In this document: piece after piece, positions 23,501-35,500 of the stretch
Position numbering within the stretch: position 1 is the first letter of the stretch
Layout of the letters: each line of letters opens with the position of its first letter
DNA from: Nematopogon swammerdamellus
Lineage: Eukaryota; Arthropoda; Insecta; Lepidoptera; Adelidae
Length of the DNA stretch: 64,000 nt
Assembly: GCA_946902875.1 (NCBI GenBank)
Contig: OX336337.1
Location: forward strand, 4,960,001 to 5,024,000
Direction: 5' to 3'
Notes under the pieces: generated by a model
Seen by the model: only the letters and a program-made list of their open reading frames with translations
Told to the model about the DNA's origin: nothing
Database searches by the model: none
Position numbers and translations under genes: made by a program

Positions 23501-26500
23501 CCGATACTATACTTGGGGGGAAATATGTGGGCAGGGAGAGCGTCGGGAGCTTAAATCTAACCAAAAATCTATGTCGATACCTACCTTTTTACTTTTTTGT
23601 TTCAATTCGTAATTTTGAATAAAAAAAAATCGAAACCAAATTTTTGCTCACGCTAAAAATTTTCGTAGGTACATCCTCGGTACTTCAACCCGAAAAGTGT
23701 CGTGTTTTTGTCATGCTTCCACCCTCGAAATTTGCATCGTTCTTGCTTACCTTGTATGGCGCCTTAAGTGAGTAAGTGCCTAACTATCCAGCCTGTATAC
23801 ATTTGTAAACCAAATATTTGATCACATGCACTGTCATGCATGACACTGAGTCATAATAACAAATAGATATTTTATTGTGTCGTATAATTTTATATTGTAA
23901 TAATTGTATGCTTTATATAACTCCGAGGCTACATATAACCTTGACAAGCGCAATACGAGATCATTTCGACGTAATCTTTATAATCTCGTGACACATCTCT
24001 CTGTTCTGTGTTATCTTATAGCGACGAACCTTTGGACGGTCTCCGAGGCCAACGCATGACTACTGTGCTAGTATTCTAATATTGTTACGCGAATTACACT
24101 TTCATTCATGGGAATTATATCCCTATAATTTAGTTTATTTATGATTTTTATCATCATCAATAAGTACTAATAATTAATCTGTAAGGAATGGTCATGGATT
24201 AAGTTACTTTGTTTTATGAAATACTGCGTTTGTAGACTCTATGTATGATACTAAAGCTAAGTTGACGATTTTTAGAAATATTTTCTGTATGTATGTATGT
24301 AAGTATGTTCCTCCATAACTCTTAAACGGATCATACAAATTTGATGAAACTTAGTACAAGCCGATTTACCTATACGAGACACAGGATAGTCTAAATAAAA
24401 TTAAGTTCCGGTTACGCTAATATGTGGCTCTCATACAAACCCAATTGTTCCGCACGCCAAAATAAAGGTACGGTAGCGGGCTCACTTACTCTTTTTAAAC
24501 GCGAATTTCACGCGTGCGAAGCCGCGGGCAAAAGCTAGTCAAAAATAAATATTTGTATTTTTATTTTATTTAATTTTTTTTATATGTTTTACGTCATACA
24601 AACTAATAGAAGATATAACTGTTAAAAAATTTAGAGAGAATACGTCATTGATCCGATGGCGGAATTGGTAACGCTCTGGCGGCTCAAGCCGTAGTTCCAG
24701 GTTCGAATACTGGTCGGGTCGGGACGTATTTTTTTCTCTTCATTTTCGGCTTTATATCTATCTAGTGAAGAAAAATAAACATTAGGTAATAGTTTCTATA
24801 AAATTTTCTAATTTCTAAAAGCTTCCTATCTCTACTCCGAAGCACAGTTCAGAAAGGTCACGGCGAGCCGAGCCTTGAGCAAACGATAGTTTGAAATGAG
24901 ATAAAACAGCTGAAATCATTTCTTCGTAACCCAAACTAAAAATAGCGGTAATTCCTATTTATGAACATACAATATTACGGTTTTATGTCATACCTATAAT
25001 AATAGGTATGACATAAAACCGTAATATTGTATGTTCATAAATACGAATTACCGCTATTTTCTCTGTAAATCACACGGAAATTACACTATTACTATGGTAG
25101 AGAACCGAACGTATTATGTCTTCATGCAAGCATCCATTTCATATTACCTTCACAGATTTTATGGTCTCCATAATACGACCTCTTCTCACCGAAGATGTGA
25201 CCCAGCCACAGAACATAGCATCGCTTGTATGCTCTTGTGGAATAGCCCAATGAGCTGTGACGAACTATGTAAAGTGTTGATTACATAGAACACACGATAT
25301 TAGAGTCATACATAACTTACTAATAATAATCTGTTAGGGATGGTCACGGAGTAAGTTACTTTGCTTTATGAGATATTGCGTTTCTATGTATGACATGTAC
25401 TAAAACAAAATTGAAGATTTTTAGTAAAAAAAATTGTGTGTATGTATGTTCCTCAATAACTCTTAAACTGATCATACGAATTCGACGAAACTTAGTACAA
25501 GCACATTTAACAACTTCGTATACTTTCATTTGTAAACCCTTACGTTTTGTTTATAGACGTCCAGAAATACCAGCCAAGCACAATTAACAATACGTGACAC
25601 AGGATAGGCTAAATAAAATTTAGTTCCGGTTACGCTAAGATGTGTCTCTCATACAAACCAAATTGTTCCGTGCGCCGAAATAAAGGTACGGTAGCGCGCT
25701 TACTTACTTTCTTCTTTTTAAAAACGAATTTCACGCGAGCGAAGGCGCGGGCAAAAGCTACTTGACTTATATAATTACTAGCGTAAGGACGGGGGCATAC
25801 CAAGTTAATTAATGTCCTCACTAAAGTGGCGGTCAAAACATAGTAAGAACGCCTAAAATTACCACAAAACAATATGGAAAATGAATATCGCATACTATAA
25901 TTACAATAATTTTTAGGGTTCCGTACGTCAAAAGAGGAAAAAAACTGAACCCTTACCTTACGGAAAAAAGGATCACTCTCATGTCTGTCTGTCTGTCCGT
26001 CTGTCATAGCTTATATTCTCCGTACCTACCTACAGAACGAGAGTTGAACGGATACCCAAAAAGGATGTGATACTTATCTCTTTCCACTACATTTACGTGC
26101 CGTCACATGGGCCTTGTTACGATGAACAAGGTTTATATGCCATTATGCCCTTTCCGATATTGATATTTATTCCGTGGAGCCAGCTGTCAGTCAGCATCTT
26201 CGCCTTACGACCAATAACATCACAGAGATTGCGCAAAGTTCCGTATTATATTACATTGTTGTCGGGGGCGAGCATTACACCTACTTTACACTGGCGTTAC
26301 ATAGCACCATTGTCGTTAGAATTGGGGCCGCTATTCTGTTTCGCAATGACATATGTCAGCCAGGAGCTTCAAAGCGGATGTGTGTGCGTGTGTGACTTGT
26401 TTAAATCAAACGATCGCATTACAAGCTATCTCATGCAGTGCCAACAAACGTTGTCAGCAAACAGTTGTCAACAAACGTTGACAATAATTTGCATGTGAAG

Positions 26501-29500
26501 GCACGCACATTTTTTATCAAGTTTCGTCGCGCTGTGCCGCTTCTAGCGTTTAGTAGCTTCTAGCCTAAGAAATAAATAGTAATGAAGCTAAGCGAAGGCA
26601 CGCTCTGGAAAGCGCAGAAAACACAGATAGTATTTCTACTTTGCGTCATTTCTGCTATTTTCTCCATCCTTCCTTTTAGTCGGCTTAGTGAAGTGACCCA
26701 CGTGGCATGAGTTAGCTCGACCGGTCGATTTATTTATTATCGACTTCGGCGATTCAAATTACGTGATAATATTATTTAGTGCACATTTCGGCCGTCATGT
26801 TGTCTCACTGCCGTCGGCCATCTTATTTAAACCATTCTGACAGCTGTCAAACTGTCTTCTCGTGTTACTACGTAACACATCGCGAGTGTCGTGAAACAGA
26901 ATACGACCAGCGAAGAGCATTGTTCCGGTACATTTCGACAGGTGTTAGCGACCATTGTACCGGCGACCATTACATCTCATTCAGTGAGTGTCGCAACACG
27001 CATGCGCGCGCCGTGAGACTGTCACATGCTTGGATATAATCTGTGTGAACCAGTTTAGCTGGGATTAGCTTGAAGTGTGAGTTGAGCTGGTTTTCAGGCG
27101 ATTTATTTGTTTTTTTAGGACTGTTTTTTATGCTGGGTCAGTTTTTGACCATGAATTCAGGGGCTTAGTCTGTATAAAAAACTAATTAGATTCCAAAAAG
27201 GATTTGTGGCGGTATAGGAAAATATTTGAGTACTCCATACATTTTCTTATATTTTATTTTCCCCACCGTTCTTTTTTTAATCTACATAGTTTTTCATACA
27301 AATTTTCATATAAAAAGTTACAAGGCTTTAAAGTACCTACCAATTTTATTATATCCTAAAATTGGGCTGAATTCATTATATAAAAAAATTAAATGTGACA
27401 TTAAAAATCTTCTTCATACACCTTGGATCTTCCCCAAGGATAATCGAAAACAATTTATATCTACTTATGTATTTGTCGCTCCGCATTACAGTGTCGCCAA
27501 ATTTTGTCTACTGACAAATTCTCATTGACACAATTATTTTTATGGATAATTCCAGAAGATATGAGAGGTGCTTTGCATTATACCAAATTCGCTTCCAAAT
27601 CCACTCGCGAGGATCTCGTTACCCTCAAACACAGACGACTTGTTCGCATTCGCCAAACCCGCCATACTATCGCCGAAACCACCTTTATAGTAGACAGAAG
27701 AGTTAGATTAAGGGATAAGGACAAGATGCCGTGCATAAGGGCGACAGGCTAGCCACCTCTCACCTTGGCACGGTGTTTCCACCGAGTCTTGCAGCAGGCC
27801 TTACTTGCTGCCTGATCTGAGTTATCTGGTCCGGATACTTTGCTAAACGTGGTCGGTCTGTGTTGTGATAATACTTGTAGCACAATACTGATTACTCTGC
27901 TTACCCCGATTGTCGGGATACGGCCTGTGGTGTGTGTATGTAGAAGAGTTCTCTGTGCAGCACGATTCTCAGAATCGATCGTTATTGTGTCGCACTGCAA
28001 AGGTGTGGAACAGGCTTCTAGGGAAGGGAAAACTCATTTCTTTCATCTTCAAAGCGCGGGTAAATTGCCTTTTCCCAGTGACTCTGGTCCGCCTACAAGC
28101 CGCACTGGTTTCCTCATCGGATTAGAAAAAAAAACAATCAACTGCCACTGCAGTAACAATAAGCTGATAAGAGAAAATTGGCAATCGAACTAAGAAAATT
28201 GAACGTCGATAAAATTTACTGAATCGATGATTCACGATCGGTCGAAGAACCGGAGGCTCCGGCTGCTTTCTACCTACCTCTTCCACCTTCACGAGCCGAA
28301 TCAACTGTGCAAACACTGCCACGCCGGCAAGTTCACATCGAGTACCGGTACACGAGATCTATACGATAGGTCTATATGGATCCCGAACTGTGGGTCGAAT
28401 TTGTTGGTCGACTATAAAAATGTTGACAACTGTTCTAATTGCAAGTAGATTATGTTAGTAAACTTTTTAGTTAAAGACAGACTCCAACCCCTGAAGTAAC
28501 TCATTTCCAACATAAAGAGAATCATCGAAAATGTACATGCTTATGCAAATTTAAGAGTTTGATGACTTTCACATGTATCCAATCATCAAAACTTGACCAA
28601 ATTTGTATGATTACCCTTTCTAATAAAAAAAGAATCTGAATCTGTCCACGTGGTAAATAATTATCGCTGAACATACATGAAATAAAAAGATTCCGACGAA
28701 TTGAGAACCTCCTCCTTTTTACCCGACTACGGCGAAGCCAAAAAAGGAAGGGTTATGAGTTTGGCGTGTATGTATGTATGTATGTATGTATGTATGTATG
28801 TGACTATCTATATTCCACTCTACAGCCTAAAGTACTGGGCCGATTTGAAAAATTCTTGTGCCATTGGATTCGTCTTATTCACGGGAGTGTCATAGGCTAT
28901 ATAAAAATTTTCAAAATTCAAAATGGCGGACGCACGGCTTCAAAATGTCAAATTAGTTATTCAAAATATATTGAGTGGGGTATCAAATTAAAGATAATTA
29001 AATTACGATTTCGAAAATATATACTTTGCTATCTATTAAACTTATGTGTACAGAGAAATAGAGCAAAATGTGTGGCGCATGTATGAATCGCGATCGCGAT
29101 GAAGTGGCGATGAAGCGTGGTCGCCCGCGCACCGCGCCTCCGCGCGCCCCCACGGTTTCGGTACGTTACATACACCATGATGCGCGACGACGACCGACGC
29201 CGCGACGATAAGAAGCGACATGGTATTGTTGGTAATATACCTACATACTTACTCACTGATCTACCGCAAATTTTATATAGATATATAATATTATTATTAG
29301 ATACAGTACAGTGCTAAAATAAATTGGTATTAAAATTTAATGTCCATGTACCTAGTGTAAGCATATGTAGTGAAGGTACATTAAATATAACTAATACCTA
29401 CAATATTGTCGGATGCAAGTTACCCTTCAGCTAAGCGAGATATTGTGGAAGAGAAGAACCGCCGCGCCGTTTGCGGAAAAGTATTCCCAATTTTCTGGGT

Positions 29501-32500
29501 GCAGCCCTAGACTCGATTAGTTGCCGGAAACCTACTTCTTTGGAAATGGTGGTGCACAGGAGGTCCAGGTGCTTCCAGACAGGTATGACGCTGACTTAGA
29601 AACTGACTTGGAAAGCAAAAGGACCTTCAAATCGACCTTCGCAGATAATGCGCAGCACTGAACCTTGCTAACGTTGAAGGCGTGGGCGTAGCATTCAGGG
29701 GGCAACATATCATTGTGATGCATACGAGAGTACGGAACACGGGTTCTACACCAGTTACCCTTCAACTAGGCGGGATGTGGATGAGAAGAGCCGAAGACTT
29801 ATGTCTGAACTTGAGCAAACACTTGGCTCTATTTCCGAATGGGCCGTAGCAAGTTAGTCAAGTTCAATATCTCCAAGATACAAGTTTGCGCGTTCAGTGC
29901 GAAGAGAGCGGCGTTCACACCAGCTTCTTCCTACCAAGGCACGTCACTTAAATTTTGCGACCACCTCGGGGTCCTCCGAGTCGAATTTTCGCACGATCTA
30001 AACTTCCGGCGTGACATCGAGGGCAAGGCCGTATAAATCGCAGATTCGGTCCTGCTTGGGGTACTGCTCGCACCTATGGGATGGCTCAGTCAAATACCAG
30101 CTAGCGCCTCTGTACTCGATCCAGCGTCGAGCCGTGCGAATAGTAGGTGACGCCCAAATGTCCCGCTATCTAAAACCACTGCAACTCCGTAGGGATACAT
30201 AGCTAAATCAGAGCCTGTTGAAATACAAACAGAGAGAAATATTTTCCCCCAAGTACAGTCTCGGGTCCTTCAACCTGGGCACCTGTCAGGCCGGCATGGC
30301 ATTCGCAGCCTCCGCATGCTAACGAATGTCCATGGGCGTCGCTAGACACCATATGGGTGGCTTGGCGCCACATGTCGCGCTTACTATAAAAATAATATCA
30401 GTAGCTTTGGCCTCGCCTTAGTGGCTTACCTGCTTCGAGTGAGTACATTATTCAACTATGTAGGTACACGAACCTGAAACCTCCCTCGGTCTTCGGCCTT
30501 GAACTGATTGGTTTACTTACTTCCCGAATCCGCTTCACCCCAGCCAGATATGTTTACTTACATAGAGAAATAAAATCGTGTACTTACACAGCTCAGTCTT
30601 TGGTCTTGCTCTGACTGACTTTTCATTTTACTTCAAGCCTATACATCTTTCAACTATACATAATTTGTTTATAGATGTAGGTACTCACTCATGCGCTATT
30701 TGCAGAAAACTTTAGTTTCAAATAGTACATATGACGACAAATAAACGGACGGATAGTATCAATTTTGTACCGTGTGGGGCCGGTACTTTAAAATAATAGC
30801 CCCACTGCATCTCTCCCCGTGTATGTCGTAAAAGGAGACTAAGGGATATGACTACCTTCTTATATTACTAGGTGGTAGGGTTTAACCCGCCCGTGTTGGT
30901 ACCACCGCACTGAATGAAAGGTCGGTCGAAACGGCTACGTAAATAGTTTGTATTTCCCGTCCAGTTCAGTGTAGCCGGCACGACCGAAGGGAAGCACTGA
31001 CGTGGCACCAAGTTCACCCGGTGTTATGGGCTGACGTCACGGATGTTGTAGGTGATGTGTCAGATTCCATAAAAAAAAATCAATATACGAGTATTCGAGT
31101 ATGTGTGTATTCACTTACACAGTCTTGAACGTCGAACCACAAAGCAAACAGAATCCTAAATCTTTAACCAGCAAAATAAAGAGTCGGTTACATGATTACG
31201 GCCAAATTCAACAGACAACGAGGCTACGAAAATCAGGATGTAATCTTTTAAAATGTGTGGAGAATAAAGTTTCAGACGGTGACATTCGAGGCGCTGTTCG
31301 TCTACTGTCATCGGTGGAAGACCTCGCAACTGATTGCTCAGAAACGTACAATGCTCTGAAAGACAAACACCCTACGCCGTCTCGTCTACTCCAGCTACCA
31401 GATCCACCCACAGACGAACCTAATTACATGATAGTGACCGAACAAGCAGTGGCAGCAGCAATCGCATCATTTCCAAATGGTTCTGCTGGTGGAATCGACG
31501 GTCTAAGACCACAGCATTTGAAAGATCTAACATCAACCTCAAATGGTGTTGCGGGTACAGAACTTCTAATAGAATTATCTAAATTATGTAACCTGATGCT
31601 TTCCGGCAAAGTCATTGCTTCGTTTGTGCCTTTTCTGTATGGGGCCAGCCTTTTTGCCCTAAACAAAAAATGTGGTGGCGTTCGTCCAATAGCTGTCGGC
31701 TGTACTTTCAGAAGATTGGTTTCTAAACTGGCCTGCAACCGCATCTACAGAAAGCTTGGCTCCAAATTTCGCCCAATACAGCTAGGCTTTGCTACCAAGG
31801 GAGGATGTGAAGCAGCGGTACACTCAGTGCGAACATACAAAACAAGAAAAAAAGAAGCTGAAGTTATAATAAAAGTTGATGTAAAAAATGCCTTTAACAG
31901 TTTAGAACGAGACTCAATGCTCAATTCCATACAAAACAATATCCCCGAAATTTACCCATACCTCTGGCAATGCTATGCTTCACCAACTCATCTGTTCTAC
32001 AATCAAAATGATCCAATTTCATCAAGCGTTGGTTGCCAGCAGGGAGATCCACTGGGCCCGGCTATATTCAGTCTGTCATTCCATAGTATTATTGAACAAA
32101 TAACTTCAGAGCTGAATATATGGTACCTGGACGACGGAACTTTGGGCGGGAAAGTTGACACAGTATTGACAGACTTAAATACAATAATCACTGCTTTCAA
32201 AGAAATCGGGCTTCATTTAAATTTTTCTAAATGTGAAATTTATGTTTTCAAATCGGACGATGAAAAAGATGAAATTATTAAGAAGTTCAACGAAATAGCG
32301 CCAAACATACAAGTTCTAGAAAACGATAACTTTTATCTTCTTGATGCTCCAGTTACTTCCGAAGGTATACGCCCACTGATTGAGAAGAAAACAGAGACGA
32401 TATCGAAATTTTGTGAACGATTGGAAGACATTAATACACATATGGCTTTATTTTTGCTTCGCCACTGTATATACATGCCGAAACTCACTTATTTTCTGCG

Positions 32501-35500
32501 CTCAAGTCCGATTTGGAAGGAAAACGATCTGATTAATTCAATTGATAACTCTCTGCGTTGTAACTTGGAAAAATTGCTGAATTCGAAATTGTCTGATTCG
32601 TCCTGGCAACAAGCAACTTTACCCGTAAAATACGGTGGAATCGGTCTGAGAAAGGTGGAGGATATTTGTCTACCGGCCTTCATTTCTTCAATTAATAGTA
32701 CGTCAGCTCTCATTGGTTCGATATTAAGTCCCTCACTATGTGAATTTGAGATTTCGTACTTCGAAGAAGCCGTTTCTGCTTGGAAGGTGCTTTGTCCCGA
32801 CGAACAACCACCGTGTCCAAGCCAAGCTGTCGCCCAGTCCAAGTGGGATATTCCAATAGTCAAAATGAAACATAACATTCTCCTTGAAAATTGTAATGAA
32901 ATTAATCGTGCACGTATTTTGGCGGTTTCAGAAAAAGAATCTGGAGCGTGGCTTGAAGCTTACCCATCGAGTCACCTAGGGACTTTATTAGATCAGAAAA
33001 CCACCAAAATTTCGGTTGCACTTCGTTTAGGCCTCAAAATTTGTGAAAGTCATATTTGTGTGTGTGGGTCACCAGTCGACATATATGGCCACCACGGACT
33101 ATCATGTATCAAAAGTGCAGGTAGAAACTCCAGGCATCAAAATTTAAATTTTATTATAAAGTCCACGCTTCTGACAGCAAACATACCGTGCATCCTAGAA
33201 CCTTGCGGTTATTCCCGGCTGGATGGCAAGAGGCCCGATGGTATCACCCTGGTGCCATGGGCTAAGGGTAGGTCATTGATGTGGGACGCCACTTGTGTCG
33301 ACACATTGGCTCCAAGTCACGTTCGGGTCTCTTCAAGAGCGGCTGGCGCGGCCGCGGCCGGAGCGGAGACCCTCAAACGCAACAAATATTCAAATATTAT
33401 TCAAGATTTCGAATTTGTTGCGTTTGCGGTTGAAACCCTCGGTCCGTGGAGCAGTGAAGCCAAAAGCTTCTTGAAGAGGCTTGGGCCTCTGCTGGTGGAC
33501 GCTACTGGCGTCCCGCAATCAAGGGCCTACTTCATTTAAAGGGTAAGCCTTGCCATCCAGCGGGGTAATGCAGCAAGTGTTCTAGGAACATTTGAAAATG
33601 CCCCTTTTGATAGTTATTTTAATGTTTGTTAGGTAGGTTTATTTCTTTAGTTATTAGTATTACTTTTTTGTTATTTATTAAATAAATATTCATATACGAG
33701 TTACATATAACATTTAAAGTATGCAAACAGTTTTAAAAAAAGCCTAAAAAAAAAAAAAAAAAGTTATAAAAAACTAAAACCCGACTACGAAAAAGCTAAT
33801 TATGAAAATCGTTTAAATAAAAAAAATTAGTTATAAAAAACTAAAACCCTTACTACGAAAAAGCAAATTATGAAAATCGTTTAACTAAAAATAACAAAAT
33901 AATATTTTCCATATAATTTATCAGATACAGCAATTCTCTTTTTATATTGATTTTACATTAGCTTATAAATAATACATTTTGATAAATTTATTATTTTTAA
34001 CGTTCTAAATATAGAGCCGTGGTCGGGCGTTCTTCGTTCAACAAGACAAGTGAGGTTGACTTCGTGCATTATTAGAGCGAGGAACTTAGGACGGCCATCG
34101 TAATTGTGTCATACTGGCATCGGACGGAAGTCGTAACCCCTTTACGGACGCTATAATTTTTGTAAGATCAGTCAGAGCCAATCTAAAATTATTATAAGTA
34201 GATACATAGGTACATACCGAACGTCAACGGCTATAATGCACAACGACGGTCTCACTTGTCTTGTTGAACGAAGAACGCCCGACCACGGCTCTATATTTAG
34301 AACGTTAAAAATAATAAATTTATCAAAATGTATTATTTATAAGCTAATGTAAAATCAATATAAAAAGAGAATTGCTGTATCTGATAAATTATATGGAAAA
34401 TATTATTTTGTTATTTTTAGTTAAACGATTTTCATAATTTGCTTTTTCGTAGTAAGGGTTTTTTAGAGAAATGGATTTGGCGGGTTCTGGAACTATACAA
34501 CTCAATTGTGTATAACGGTTTTGTTATGAGAATTTATAAATTACATTACCTTAAAAATGATAGATTTAAATAAAGAACTCAATCTTGTACGTAATTTTCG
34601 AATTGGTCTGAAAAAGTATCAGAAAAGAAAAAAATCGTAAAGTGGCACCACATTTTAACGTTTTATTCCCTTTACTAGGTACTTACAAAACAGTGATATG
34701 TTGAACAATACACTGAAATATTGTATACAATTCTACTAAATTCGTTGCTACGAATTTTGAATTTGCCGTAGTTATTGGTATCGTCTTAAAACTATTATTA
34801 CTTGCAAATGAGAATTTCTCCTGTGCGCTACCATAGTTTGGCGCTATGGTTGTGTAGGTAAGGGCTGTGTGTTACGTACGCCACCCGCCACGGCGACGTT
34901 TGTCCGATCTATTGTGAAATTCCTAATAATATTTGCCCTACCCTAGCGTACTCTTTGTTTTAGTTAATTTTTTTAAATGGAAACTGATACGGTTGGCTAC
35001 ATCACCTACAACATCTGTGATGTCAGCGCATAACACCTTGATGAACTAGGCGCCATGTCAGTGCTTCGCTTTGGTCGTGCCGGCTACAATGGAAAACACG
35101 AACTATTTACATGGCCGTTTCGACCAACCTTTCATTGAGTGCGGTGGCACCAACCCGGGCGGACGAAGCCCTACCACTAGTGAGGTATGATGGGAAGGGA
35201 CCTACAGTTTTGCGATGAATCCTCCACACGGTCACCCATCCAAGTTCTGACTGCGGCCAGGTGTGCTTACAATCACGAACGACAGTCGGAAATCGCACCA
35301 CTGAGCTACCGAAGCTGACCAATTTATAGAAATGTAGTATATTTTTACGTTTTCGCATTCCAGTATTTCCAGTCCAGGGTATGGTGTTTCCTGGCGGTAT
35401 GTTGGCTTTTCCGGATCGATGCACGATATGTGTCGATTTTGAATCCCTCTTTATGCACGCCAGGCGCTAGGTCGTCGTACAAGATGTCGATGCCGCTTTA

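Larger units (their letters stand above)
28716..34462 (+). repeat. left arm (5747 bp) of giant intronic inverted repeat
   Basis: Mirrors 36085-41831 exactly in coordinates: for every matched feature, left plus right position equals 70547, so there are no net indels. Every ORF of 60 codons or more fully inside the arm has an identical reverse-strand partner. The only mismatch I found is in an A-run (A at 33750, T partner at 36797). The outer end is TTTTTACCCGACTACGGC; the inner end lies within a fold-back element. Contents outward to inward: (TGTA)n, Jockey-like LINE pieces, a SINE (head B + body X), the 812-codon RT ORF, and the fold-back element. Confidence 0.97.

Noticed and set aside
26067..26498. 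143-codon plus ORF as a gene
   Set aside because: Another frame is open over the same bases, no recognisable domain, no exon signals.
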